A stretch of 64,000 nucleotides of DNA, taken from NCBI RefSeq assembly GCF_000341285.1, contig NW_005178434.1, positions 88,280-152,279 on the forward strand, given 5' to 3'. This DNA comes from Galdieria sulphuraria. Taxonomy: Eukaryota > Rhodophyta > Bangiophyceae > Galdieriales > Galdieriaceae. Numbering within the stretch: the stretch's first letter is position 1; every line of letters begins with the position of its first letter. The position numbers and the translations under genes are program-made. A model generated the notes under the pieces. The model worked only from the letters and a program-made list of their open reading frames with translations. It was not told where the DNA came from and made no database searches. This document shows, piece after piece, positions 32,117 through 43,842 of the stretch.

Positions 32117-35100
32117 ATGAACTTCTTTGATGGTCAAGTATACCGCCGAAAAGGTGTTAGTTTGCGTGGAAATAGTGGGAGACAAGTAAGAGAAGAGAAA
32201 CTGAAAGGGAGAGTTTTTGAAGTTTCGTGAATAGGAAGATGGAAAGAGAATATTAGAGCGCGCTCGTGAAGAACGAGCTTTGAGGGAAAGACAGAGGTTG
32301 GAAGAGAAGAAAGCTGTTATTTTGCAAAGTTTTCTACGAGCAGGTTTACAGACAAAAAAAGCTAAAAAAGAGTTTGAACAAGAACTGGATGAGTTGTTGA
32401 AACTGGGGAGTTGTTCGGTTTGGACTTTAGAAAATGACCTTTTGATTACCAGAGCTATTCGATTGTTTCTATTTACTGTGCGAGGATATGATATTTATGG
32501 ACTTTCTTCACAAAATTATGAGAGGCTATGTAGCTTATGTAAGATTTTATTGAAGTGGTTGACCTGTTTTCAAGCGAAACCATATTTGGAAAACGGCTAT
32601 GAGCAACGTGCTTCCCATGTTTTGCATATTACTTCACTATTAGGAAAATTGTACGCTGTATGTATATATGTATTCAGTAGGAACAATAGCACAACTGAAG
32701 GGTTGGAGAAATCGGTAGGAAATCCAGTCTTAGAGTTTTGTAAAGTTGCCACGACACTGGAAGTTTTTGCCGCCAAGAGTGTTGGAGAGTTGTTGGATTG
32801 TTCTTTAAAGCATGGAGTTTATGAAAGTTTCCGTATTTGGCTATTGCATGTATTGGAACTGGTTCCCCACAGAATAGAAGTGCTTACTATGTTGTTTCGT
32901 CTTCTGTTGGAGCCTCTGAAGACTTCTTTTGCTACTCATACTAATCATCGTATGGTTATTTTTGGTCAATTATTTTCTATCTCGAAGCTTTTATCTTCAT
33001 TACCGGATAGCCTCGCCTATTATTTGATCCGTAGTTTGGGGATAGAAGAAATAATATCTCAGCTATCGCGAGACGAAAGATTATTGACTGAAGTGTTATC
33101 AAAGTATTTCTATTCTTCACGTCAAGTGGTAGGATTATTGGATAATTTAATTTACATAATGGAGCACCTGCTAGAATCATCGCATAAGGAAGATATTTCC
33201 TTCATGGCATCTTACGTTATTTTATTGAGCTCTTGTACGAGCACCTTGCAGAATGATAAAATATTCATGAATAGAGAAGAAAAGGGCCAGAAACAGAAGA
33301 ACATGGAAGGCAGTATAGGAATGGATGAAATGTATTCTCTGTACCAGCAAGTGCTTAACAGCATGAAGTCGTTCTTTAAAATAGAAAATATACGAAATCT
33401 TTTTAGGACTCTTTTATGCGAAGCTGATTCGATTCAGAACTCTACTATAATTCGCTTGAGCAATTTTATGTGGCACTTTGCACGCATGGATGTTGGTTTA
33501 GAACATAATCTCATTACTGCCTTGGCTTTTTGGCCTGCTCGAGAAGATCAGGAACATGTATTGGTGAAATTGTGGTCTCTTTGTTCGTTGGAACAAAATT
33601 TAGAGTTGTTCTCTAGTAACAATTATACACTTGGAGAAAGAAGCGTACCTTTTACACTTTTCTGTAGAGCTTTCACGCGTTTAGTTTATTTTCAAGATAA
33701 TGAAGAATTTTATCAACGACAAAAGCCTTTCTCTTTGGAAAAGGTCCGTACCATTGCTTCTCTTGTGAAACAAGTTCTCTTTAGAGCTTTATGGTCTCCA
33801 GCAGGTTCAGTGAATCCATCACCTAATCCTGCCTTTGTTTTTAACAATGTTGATGGAGCATTGGAAGCAGCTGCACGGCTTTTAGCTGTTTTACGCTCGA
33901 GAGATTCGAAACAGCGTTTTGCAAAGGAAGGCTTTTGGGAAACTGGCGGTGGAATATTTGTTTCTGATACTTTTATTGTTGATGCAGCAAAGTCAGTCAT
34001 GGAATTGGAATATGCCAACGAAGATAGAAGTTGGTTTGAACAGATGGACGAAGGCTCATTCCCTTCGAGAAATTATGGTTCTATGAAGAGAAATATAAAC
34101 GTGCTTCAACTTTCAAATGCTGCGCGGAATATTCTACGCTTAGCACCGTTCATGATTCCTTTTGAAAGCAGGTTGAAAATATTTCATTACTGGATTCAAA
34201 AGGAGAAGGAGCAAGTCGACTTAAGCGTTCATGGATTTTTTGGAGTGTTTGAGCAGTCGGGCACGTGGGTTACTATCAGAAGAGATTTTATCGTGGAAGA
34301 TGCATTTGCTGCTTTAAACTCTATGCGCGATCGATTGAAGCAAACGATAAGATTGAAGTTCATCGATACTCATGGATTAGAAGAAGCGGGAATTGATGGA
34401 GGCGGTGTTTTTAAGGAGTTTATGCATCAACTTATTGCTCAAGCACTTTCACCTTCACTATATGGGTTATTTAGAGCTACTTCTGAAGGGAAGCTGTATC
34501 CGAATCCAGCTAGTCACGTGTTGGTTGGTCCTATTCACTTGGAAATGTTTGAGTTCCTTGGAAGAATGTTGGGCAAGGCAATATTTGATCGTATTTTGGT
34601 CGATTTGCCACTTGCTACTTTTTTCTTATCCAAACTTTTGGGAGAACCCAATTATACGGATGACTTGGAAAGTTTGGACCCGGAAATGTATAAGAATTTG
34701 ATGTATTTAAAGGTAAGATCAAATACTTTGTTCTCATTGGGATACTTATCTGCTGGTTGTTAGCATTGTGATAGCAAAACAGTAGAAGAAATGAATTTGA
34801 CATTTACTATAATGGATAATGAATATGAAGGTGGTAAAGAGGTTGCTCTAATACCGAATGGGCAGGATATATCAGTAACTGCTGAAAATAGAATAGAGTA
34901 TATTAATCGTGTTGCACATTATCGAATGAATGTTCAAATCAAACAACAGTGTGACGCATTCCTAAGAGGTCTTTGTGATGTTGTCAGTCGACAGTGGATT
35001 CGAATTTTTTCACCTCATGAAATGCAGTTGTTGATTTCCGGGGTAACTGAAAAGCTCAATGTCATAGATTTGAAACGATATTGCCACTATAGTGGTGGTT

Positions 35101-35396
35101 ATCATGAAAATCATCGAGTTATCAGTTGGTTTTGGGAGGTTTTCGAAGAACTATCGTCTGAGAAACAAGCCAACTTGTTACAGTTTGTTACCTCTTCTCC
35201 TCGAGCTCCTCTTTTAGGTTTTCGTTATTTGGATCCAGCGTTTACTATTCATCGAGCAGAAGCTGATGATTCACGTCTTCCAACTGCATCAACTTGTATG
35301 AACCTTTTAAAGTTGCCAGAATATAGCTCGAAAGAAGTCCTTAAGAACAAACTGCTGTATGCTATTCAAACTCACACTGGTTTCGATTTGTCATAA
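32117..35396 (+). CDS. UBE3C: HECT E3 ubiquitin ligase, UBE3C/UPL6 type
   Basis: A 1059-residue ligase in three exons (32117-32185, 32235-34712, 34764-35396; introns 49 and 51 bp). The tiny first exon, MNFFDGQVYRRKGVSLRGNS, with the ILERAREERALRERQRLEEK stretch after it, matches the conserved start of UBE3C/UPL6. The HECT domain begins around IRLKFIDTHGLEEAGIDGGGVFKEF and ends with the catalytic Cys in STCMNLLKLPEY, five residues after an LPTAST turn, and a terminal F near the end. UBE3C elongates ubiquitin chains on proteasome-bound substrates. The middle region is helical and poorly conserved. Confidence 0.92.
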
Positions 35397-35496
35397 GTAG
35401 TGAAGTAGGGAAGTAACATAGGAGAGAGAAACCCTACAATTTAATAGCATTTTAGCTTTAAAAACTTAGCTATGGAAACAAGACGATATAGAAATA

Positions 35497-36605
35497 TCAA
35501 GGAAAATATTGCCAAGGTGGAGGATAATCCGAAGCATCCGTAGCAAATATATAACTGCAATCAACGACATGTCGTTCTCGACCCGTTCCATCCAATTTTC
35601 TATGATGAGATGAACAAAATCTAGGAGAAACAAACGCTTCTCTCTTCTGTTGCAAAAAAGACTCAAAGGACGCGGTATGTTCTGAAGAACACTGTTCTCT
35701 TGTAGACTCAACGGACCCACCAGTTGGCTGCTGACTTTGAAGAATTCGGTTCTCTTCGTCTTTGCGGATAAAACGCCCTCGTGGGCCTCGAATTCTTCTT
35801 TCTGCAAGCTGTTTTCTCATTTGGTATTTAACTATGCGACTGGAGTTGCGGCGTCTTTTTTTCTCCCGGTATTTTTTTATGCTTTCGCATCGCCTTTGTC
35901 TTGTTTCTTGTGCTCTGTTGACAGCATACGCATGGTATTGTGCTAGAATAGTGAAGAAATCGGAAGAAAGAGGAGCTTGTGGATACGAGGGCAGATTTTG
36001 TATTCCGGGAAAGTTCCATGATTGATGTGGATAGCAGTACTAGAATAGGGTGTTTACGCGCGACGTTTTCGGATTGAACGTTGTAACTTACCCGAGATGG
36101 CATTGCAACTAACTGGGACGGTCGCCATTCTTCGATAGTCTCTTCTAGTCCTGGACTGTTGGTGGCTGGTGTGTGCTCATAACTTCTTTCTTCGGAAGAT
36201 CCTGCATGCAAATTTCTCCGCGAATAGTTTGGATTATTCTCATATAGATGGCTTGTGTCATGTAGTGAAAATGTTCCAACCCGAAAATGATGATGACCCC
36301 GTGTAGGAGTTTCATGTTGTCGAGACTAGCAAAGAAAAGTTACAAATATGCGAAAAAACCGGAACCCCGTAAACTTACAGATTCACCTTGACTTTGTTCC
36401 TGTAACTGACGTTCGTCAAACATTTGCTGTTTCATAAAGACGATATAAAGTGGTCATTATTAACAGAAAAAGCTACCTGTACAAGATTGGAACCTAAAAA
36501 CACCGTTGTTTCTACTGAATGACCCCCTTCTTTCACTATACAGAATATCCTAGAATGTGCACAAACTGACACTAAATTTTGTATCATATGTCCACATATA
36601 AACAT
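35497..36605 (-). CDS. CCT-motif protein (plant-type nuclear regulator)
   Basis: The last exon (35497-36039) encodes a CCT motif: RRCESIKKYREKKRRRNSSR followed by IVKYQMRKQLAERRIRGPRG then RFIRK, the basic region shared by CONSTANS, TOC1 and other plant regulators. Upstream exons joined in phase are 36092-36325, 36379-36426 and 36477 onward, with introns of 50, 53 and 52 bp. The most 5' exon encodes FICGHMIQNLVSVCAHSRIF and KEGGHSVETTVFLGSNLVQ; its start is uncertain, and I place it at the first in-frame ATG (MFICGH). Alternatively translation starts at 36435 (MKQQMFDER), inside what I call an intron. No response-regulator or B-box domain is seen. Confidence 0.78.
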
Positions 36606-36698
36606 CTCAGTTGCTGCTACTGTGGAGGAGAAGGATCCGTCATCTGTCAAATAGAAAAATGCTAAGATGACATGGCGCCATTTCGATTTGGCATTTTT

Positions 36699-38063
36699 CT
36701 AAACATCAGACTTTCGAAGAGTACTTTGTTCATTCAACCGACTACAAACATAATCTATATTCAGGCTTTCTTCCTTTATGAATGCCTCCATAATCTTTGC
36801 GAACCTAGTATTGGTGAAATAATGTAGAGAGTGTACTATTTCTGGATTGAAACCACGCACAAACTTGAAGTCTCCTCCTCCAGCTCCTGGTTCAACTGAC
36901 TGCAAGCCTTTTTCTATACAGTATTCGATGGGTTTATAATAACAGGTTTCGAAATGCAATCCTGAAACTTGCTCCAAGCACCCCCAATATCTTCCATGAA
37001 ATCGACCGTTTTTGATCATGTTGAAGGTTCCAGCTATGAGTTTGTCATCACGGTATGCTACAATGAAACATAGGTATTTTCTATAATTTTCTGCAAGGTA
37101 TTGAAAAAATGATGGACTTAGATAGAGTCTCCCATAAAAGAATCGGTCTATTGTGCTTTTATACAACTGATACATTTGACTAAACAATTCAGAGGGAATT
37201 TGATGAGCCAACAAAACTTGTAGACGAATGTTCTCCTCATCATATATTCTTCTTCTTTCACGTTTGACCTGAATTCTTTTTTTGCTTTTCATCATTTGCA
37301 GAAACTCATCAAAATTATGAAAAGGACGACCATTGCAATCATTTCGAAAGTGATATTGTATACTTTTCCTATGCAAAAAGCCATGCCGTGTGAATATGGA
37401 CACTTCGTCATCTGCCACGAAATTTAAGTTGATTGATGCTATCGATAATTCACTGACCAAGTCTTTCAAACATTCAGCCATTTGAGACAAGAGATAAGGT
37501 CTCTGCATTTCAGATATTGTCAGGATTCGTCTTGAAGTAACTGGAGTAAAAGGCACCATGCTTATCAATTTAGGATAATATTTCAGCGACAATGAGGAAG
37601 CAACGTCTTGCCATACATAGTCGAATATGAATTCTCCAAAGGAATGTGTTTTTACATAAAGTGGAAGGACTGCATAAATAGTTTTCGAGTTTGGGTCTTC
37701 AAGCAATAGATGTAAAGGTTGCCACCCTACCTGTTCAGAAACACAACCACACTTTTCTAAGCCAAAGAGCCATTCATATTCAGTGAACGGACATGAATCC
37801 TCGGATATCAGCTGATTCCACTGTTCTGGTCTAACTTGTTCCATACTTTTGATCAACCTGGGAACAAGAGTTGGCAGTGGTCTTTCCAAGTGACCTGTGG
37901 ACGCCAGAGGTTCTTTTTCCAAGCAGGTGATATATCGATTGGGACTACACACAAAAAACTTGCTGCAACAACGACTGTCTTTCCGGTTCTCCTTGAGGTA
38001 CTGGAAAAGCTTGTATTTTGTATGGGTAGAAACGGAGTGGCAAAGTAGCCAGCAGAGTTGCAT
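36699..38063 (-). CDS. DUF482/FemAB-like N-acyltransferase
   Basis: A 454-residue single-exon protein of the COG3146 (DUF482, GNAT-related) family common in proteobacteria and found in plants and algae. Signatures are PFTEYEWLFGLEKCGCV near the start of the domain, MVPFTPVTSRRIL, the basic KSKKRIQVKRERRRI block, FHGRYWGCLE and SVEPGAGGGDFKFVRGFNPE, which corresponds to the bacterial Q-E-GAQGEHK-RGF-P motif with Q and H changed. The first 70 residues are basic and lack domain similarity, suggesting organellar import. I chose the first ATG (MQLCWLLCHS). The acyl substrate is unknown. Confidence 0.85.
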   Translation of the reverse strand: MQLCWLLCHSVSTHTKYKLFQYLKENRKDSRCCSKFFVCSPNRYITCLEKEPLASTGHLERPLPTLVPRLIKSMEQVRPEQWNQLISEDSCPFTEYEWLFGLEKCGCVSEQVGWQPLHLLLEDPNSKTIYAVLPLYVKTHSFGEFIFDYVWQDVASSLSLKYYPKLISMVPFTPVTSRRILTISEMQRPYLLSQMAECLKDLVSELSIASINLNFVADDEVSIFTRHGFLHRKSIQYHFRNDCNGRPFHNFDEFLQMMKSKKRIQVKRERRRIYDEENIRLQVLLAHQIPSELFSQMYQLYKSTIDRFFYGRLYLSPSFFQYLAENYRKYLCFIVAYRDDKLIAGTFNMIKNGRFHGRYWGCLEQVSGLHFETCYYKPIEYCIEKGLQSVEPGAGGGDFKFVRGFNPEIVHSLHYFTNTRFAKIMEAFIKEESLNIDYVCSRLNEQSTLRKSDV

Positions 38064-38456
38064 AGTTCTTGATATCACAACAATGGTTAGGAAAGAAACC
38101 CAATTTGCCTCTTGTCACTTTAGAGGAGATTAGAAATGATCTATTCAATATCATTCACTCCTAACAAATAGATCAAGTAATCCAAAGTGAAAACAGCTTT
38201 TATAGTTGTATTAAATGGTGAAATTTTCAATCAGACACCTTTCGCTTCCTTACAAAGTGAACACGCGTACACGATGTCATACAATCCTTATATATCATGT
38301 TACTCGACTGTACGCAAAAATGTTATCTTTAGCCAAGATAAAATATAGCATTCATAATGTTTTCTTAGTTGGAGTTTATCTATAAAATGTGATGATGAGG
38401 AATTTGAAGAGCTGAACATCTCTCAAGAAAAGTATCCACACATCATTTATCCAAAA
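38064..38456. other. Divergent intergenic region
   Basis: About 390 bp between the DUF482 gene (-) and the AlkB-like gene (+), AT-rich, presumably both promoters. No gene seen. Confidence 0.55.
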
Positions 38457-39882
38457 ATGAGTAAAATGAAGCTTGGTTCCATGACGAAAACCAAAGAATG
38501 CTCATCCAACTATAATATTCACAATAGTCATTTAGGAATCTTTTACTTTCAAGATAGCTCCTTGTTGGGTTTTGTGACTCAAAGTCTTTAAGCCTATAAA
38601 GTCATCGTTCGATTCCCACAGACTTTCTCATACTAGAGCGATTCGTGGCAATTAGATCATCCCACAGAGAGAAGCTGGTCAATTTCAACTTTTATGTATT
38701 GTCATTGAACATTGCCCGTTTTGTGTTTCTAATGTACCCTCCTTATGTTTATTATATAGCTTATGCTGGACCCTTTTGTACTTTTATGAGTCTTAACTAC
38801 AACTCTAGTTTCGGAAAATGGTGTTCGATAGGATATGTTTTTATTATGGTTCCTTTAATGGATTTCTTGTTGGGTAATTATATACTTTGCTCTTCAGCAT
38901 CACTAGTCATAGGGTAGTAGGTGAAGATATGAATAACCCTACAGAACAGGAAGAAGAATATTTTGCAACCAGTTTTCAATACAGACTGCCTTTACTATTA
39001 TGGCTTCCAGTGGAGTTTCTTCTCATTACCAAAGGAGCTATTGTAGTCAGCAGCTCTTGTAGCTGGACTTGTTGGTTAACCAGCACGATATCTGTAGGTC
39101 TCATGAGCGGTGTGGGAATTACCTGCGCACATGAGTTGGGTCATAAGACTTCTATCACCTGTTCTTTATTTTCAAAGAGTTTATTATTGTTAGCTTGCTT
39201 TGGTTGTTTCACTATTGAACACAATTATGGACATCATAAGAATGTTGGTACTGAAGAAGATCCGGTAAGCTTATTTCCATTCCATTTTGGAGGAAAGAAT
39301 TGAGCGAGTTTTAAGACAACAGCCAAATACAATGAGTCTTTTTACCGTTTTGTGTTCCGTGCCATATATGGTGTTGTGAGAGATGCTTGGAAAATCCAAG
39401 TCAAGGCATTAAGACGTAGGGGTTATTCTGGCGTTGAACTTGTACTGAGAAATGAAGTTTTCCAAGATACTTGTTGCAGTTTGGGCATTGGCTTTACTTA
39501 TTGCTTGTTGTTTGGAAAGAAGGCCATGATTTTCTTTTTTGCACAGACAGTTATTGCTGTTTCTTTATTGCAACTTGTCAATTACATCGAACATTATGGT
39601 TTGGTACGACGAAAGCTTTCCAATGGAACATACGAGCCGGTGAATATATGTCATTCATGGGATGCTCCTCATAAGTTTACCAATTTTTCTCAGTTCAAGT
39701 TACAACGACATTCTGATCATCACAAGGATCCTTTGCGACCATATCAGTTACTGAGAACATGGGAACCAACTCCAAAGCTTCCTTATGGCTATCCAACTAT
39801 GATTGTAATAGCACTTGTTCCTTTTGTCTTTTTTCGATTGATGAATCGTTTGGTTCCTCGTTATGAGTCGAGTCTGACATAA
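38457..39882 (+). CDS. AlkB-like membrane di-iron monooxygenase (alkane hydroxylase family)
   Basis: Integral membrane oxygenase of the bacterial alkane 1-monooxygenase / xylene monooxygenase family, expected to hydroxylate terminal carbons of hydrophobic substrates. His boxes are HELGH, EHNYGHHKN and LQRHSDHHKDP, with the AlkB-specific GEDMNNPTE loop and QLLRTWEPTPKLPYGYP at the end. Exons: 38457-38568 (tentative), 38622-38873, 38921-39264, 39316-39882; the 47- and 51-bp introns restore family sequence exactly. The first exon is weaker: its 5' splice site is GTTTTG, though the phase fits and gives an ATG. 424 residues with several membrane spans. The stop is 7 bp before the NSUN6 start. Confidence 0.86.
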
Positions 39883-39889
39883 TAGAATA

Positions 39890-41279
39890 ATGGAATGTCA
39901 TCATCCAGCATTGAATGAGGAGCTTCAAAACTTTTTGGTAGATATATATGGTAAAGACAACTTTCATGGGTTGTGTAGAAAACTTTCGGTACCACCTCCA
40001 ACTACTTTCCGTGTCAATACGTTGAAAACAACAGCTGACAAATTCTGTGAGAGTCTACGAGAGAGAGTGATAAGACAGGCAAAGCACCGACAAGTGGACG
40101 AGAAAGAGTTGGCAAAACTAAGAGTAATAGTTCACCCCAAAATAAAGGACGTGATTCAACTTGATACTCTTGGACCTTTTGACAGGGATACTCAAGGTTT
40201 ACCTGTTGCTTGTGTAGATAGTTTTTGTGGAGAATCAGTAAGTCAAGGGGATAGAGTGATGAAAGGATTTGAAAGTTCTCTAGGTCTTTCGAGGTGCCGA
40301 TGTTTACGCTGGTGGAATAGTTGCCCTAGAAAGCAGTGCCGCAGTGAATCAGTTGGTTCAAGTTTGGATGGATCCCTTTGGCGCCATTACTCGAGGCTCG
40401 ACACAGTTTGATACCAGCAGACTAATATATGTTGGCAACGGTTTGTTGTTACAAAGCAGAAGAGAGATATTCCACAGTTCTGTTTGTGAAGGATTAGCTA
40501 TTCAAATAGTTGAACCTGTCTATTTTGCTCCTTCATTATTTGATATTGTTTCGCAAGGTATTGGTATCCTTCAGAATTTGCCTTGTACTGTAGTTGGCCA
40601 CGTTATGGATCCAAAACCTGGCCAAAGGATATTAGACCTCTGTGCAAGTCCAGGAGGCAAAACTAGTCATTTGGCTACTTTGATGCATAATCAAGGTACT
40701 TTGGTTGCTTTGGATCGTAATCGGAAGAAAGTCGAAGCTATTGAAAGTCTTTGTAAGAAATGGGGCATTGATATTGTTTATTCATATGTGGTGGATGCAA
40801 CCAAGTTTAGGAACTATATCCAAGAGTTTTCTTCAGAACAAGATCATTTCTCTGTCAAGCCACCTTTTATTCGAGAGTCCTTTGACAGTGTTTTGGTAGA
40901 CCCTCCTTGTAGTGCTTTTGGTCTGAGACCCAAGTTTCAGTATACTCTTAGTATGAAAGATTGGAAAGGGTTTTCCCGTTTTCAGAAGATATTTTTATTA
41001 GCTGGAATATTGTTGTTAAAGCCAGGAGGTTGCCTTGTGTATTCCACATGTACTTTGGATCCTTTGGAAAATGAAGAAAATATAGCCTATTGTCTCGAAC
41101 ACTTTCCGGTGGAGTTGATTGAACAACCAATATATGTTGGAGGTAAAGGTTGCTCTGGTTTTGGGAATTTATCACAAAAAGATTGTGAGAAACTTCAAAG
41201 ATTTGATCTTTTAGATGAAGAGAATGACACTNGTGGCTTTTTCTGTGCAAAATTGATGAAAACGCATTCTTATCGATAA
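39890..41279 (+). CDS. NSUN6: NSUN6-type tRNA/RNA cytosine-5 methyltransferase
   Basis: SAM-dependent m5C methyltransferase. Two exons, 39890-40237 and 40284-41279 (46-bp intron), give 447 residues. The N-terminal region includes PPPTTFRVNTLK; a PUA-like domain (VFRGADVYAGGIVALESSAA) is inserted between this and the catalytic domain, the NSUN6 arrangement. SAM site: GQRILDLCASPGGKTSHLA. Catalytic Cys pair: PPCSAFG (motif IV) and YSTCTLDPLENEENI (motif VI). One ambiguous base (n, 41233) makes one residue unknown near the C-terminus. It starts 7 bp after the AlkB-like stop and ends 23 bp before the next gene. Confidence 0.92.
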
Positions 41280-41302
41280 TATCTCTTGGGAAAAGATTGT
41301 GC

Positions 41303-42053
41303 ATGTTTCTCATAGGAAGACTTGGCTTCATTTTATGGGATAAGAAGGTCTACAAAGACTTGAAGTTTCCTTATCCAAAGGCTTTTATTTGGAGACAAGG
41401 AACTATCAGGTCCTTTGTTACTAAAGCTCCAACCAGTGCTAACGGCATCGTGGATCCTTATGATCCTTCATTAGAGTGGAAGCCTTGGTATGTGGATGTT
41501 ACGAAGAGGATCTTAGCTTCATTGAGAGATGTTCAAGCCATGGCAGTTATGCAGAAACAAATTGGTAGATTTAAGGTAAGTCTTTGTTTTATTGGGTGGA
41601 ATCACCTTAAGATTCCCCAAGGTAAAGGAATTTAAGGAAGAAGCGTTTCAAATTTATCGTCAAGTGAATGAAGCTTTTGCAGCGGGGAATAAGAAACTAT
41701 TATTTCAGTACACAACTCCTTTAACTTTTAAAGAGTTTTGTATAGCTCTGGATGGTCGTCCTCCTTTAGAAAAACATGTTTGGAAGTTGGGAAAACTTGT
41801 TGAGTCTCAAGTGGTGAGGACGAGAGTTTTTCGTTGGAGAAGTGGCAATAAGAGAGATATTTGTGCACAGATTACTCTTCGGTTATATCTTTCTAGGGCT
41901 TTAGGAGTCTACAATAGCAAAGGAGATAGGATAGTGGGAGATGCCAACAAACTGGAACATATTACCGAATATGTAGTATTCCAGAGAAGTTTATATCTTT
42001 TAGAAGATTTTTCTTGGAAATATGTCGGTAGGATCCAAATCACAAAGGAATAG
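41303..42053 (+). CDS. Tim44-like / mitochondrial ribosomal protein bL45m
   Basis: Two exons (41303-41575, 41622-42053; 46-bp intron) encode 234 residues. The C-terminal two thirds form a Tim44-like (NTF2-fold) domain: EEAFQIYRQVNEAFAAGNKK, then LLFQYTTPLTF, KLVESQVVRTRVFRW, and ITEYVVFQRSLYLLEDFSW with KYVGRI. This matches bL45m/Mba1 proteins, which anchor mitochondrial ribosomes to the inner membrane at the exit tunnel. The N-terminus is basic with a presequence-like FILWDKK..KAFIWRQGTIRSF. Its last 14 bases overlap the 3' end of the convergent gamma-glutamyltransferase gene. Confidence 0.82.
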
Positions 42054-43806
42054 CTAGACCATCAGCACGTGGGTCGGATCCTGCACAAAAAGCTCCATTT
42101 TGTAACCGTTGAATGATCTGACCACGTCCAAATACTGCTCGATCGTGGTTTCTTATGGGACCTGCAATGGGATGCCCTTTATCTTTCAATTGTTGAATGA
42201 CTTGATGAGATATTCCATCTTCTATATCCACTAAGTGGTCTTCTATATTGGATGATGCTTGTGCTTCAAACTTGCCATGTATGCAGAATCTGGAGGCATC
42301 CAAAGCTTCTTGTGGATTCATATTCCAATCCACCTTTCTCAACTCAGTTTTCGATAAACTATCGATGTCATTATTCACTACTTACCATATTACTCAATAC
42401 TTGAACATGTCCTTGAGGCTGCATGAAACCTCCCATAACACCAAAAGCTGCATAAAGGTCTCCATTGTTCTTCATCGTAGCCAATCCAGGTATTATAGTA
42501 TGATACGGTCTCTTCCTAGGAGCTAATACATTGGGATGACTTTTATCAAGTGAAAAGTTCAAACCACGATTATGTAAAGTAAATCCACAACCATTGGGAA
42601 CAATACCTGTTCCAAATCCAACAAAGTTAGAATTGATCATACTACAGGCATTTCCATTTCCATCAACTGCACAAAATTGAACAGTATCTGAGAACGATAG
42701 ATTCATAGGACCTAATTCCTTTGGTGACAATGCTCGGTTACTAATCTTATTGGCCAATTGATTGGCAAACGATTTGGATAACAATTCAGCAACGGGTATT
42801 TTATGATGCAAAGGATCAGCAACATATCTGCTTACATAAGCAAAAGATAGCCGGAGACTCTCAATTAAGCCATGTAAATGTTCAGCATCATGAAAATGTT
42901 GCCAATGGGAAGGATAAGCTTCCAAAATATTGAGTGCTATCAAAGCTGCAATTCCTTGTGTCGGTGGAGGAACTTCCCATACATACATGTCTCGATAACT
43001 TGTTCTTATCGGTTCTTGAAAATCACTGCGATGGGCTGCAAGATCTTGCCTAGTCATAAAACCTCCTAATTGTTGAATCGTTTCCACAATGGCATGTGCA
43101 ATAGTTCCACCGTTGTAAAAGGCATCCTTTCCTTCCTTTGCTAGTTGTTCAAAAGTACTTGCAAGATCAGGATTCTTGAAAATATCTCCAGCTTTGGGTG
43201 CACGGCCTTCACATAGAAATATAGAACTTGCACCTTTTGCTGACTTCAACAAGTCTATGGAGTTATTCCAGTGATAAGCTGCAATAGGAGAAACAGGAAA
43301 ACCATCCTAACCATAGTCTATACACAAAGTTTCATAGTCAATATTCTAAACTTACTCTTGCAAGAGAAATAGCAGGGTCTAATATCTCTCTTAGTGTTAG
43401 ATTACCTGAACCAAAAGTTGCAACAGTATCTATCCATCCTGCAGCAGCACCTGGAACTGGAATGGTGTGTACACTCGTAGGAGGCAGTGGATTCTCTGGT
43501 CCGTATCCAGCTTCCAATACTCTGTCTAGCGTAAGTTGTTCCGGTGTTGATCCATTTCCAAGTAAAGCCTGTACTCTTTTCGTCTGGTTGGAATAAAATA
43601 AGACAAAACAGTCACCTCCTACACCAGTTGAACAAGGTTCAGTAACGTTCAACGCAGCTGCTATTGCTACCGCTGCATCAGCTGCATTCCCACCGGAAGC
43701 AAGAATCTTTGCTCCAGCAGCACTAGCCAAAGGTTGAGAACTTGCACATATTCCTTGAGTACTATAAACTGGAGACCTTCGGGAATGAAAAGGTAAACTG
43801 GAATAC

Positions 43807-43842
<36 letters not shown>

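Noticed and set aside
37836-38133. Plus-strand frames opposite the DUF482 gene start
   Set aside because: Antisense shadows; the minus-strand protein has family motifs.
38605-38621. GTTCGATTCC resembling a tRNA T loop
   Set aside because: The flanking bases do not form T or acceptor stems, and the position fits the 3' end of an intron in the AlkB-like gene.
40238-40283. Apparent frameshift in NSUN6
   Set aside because: Explained by a 46-bp GT..AG intron that restores the family sequence exactly.
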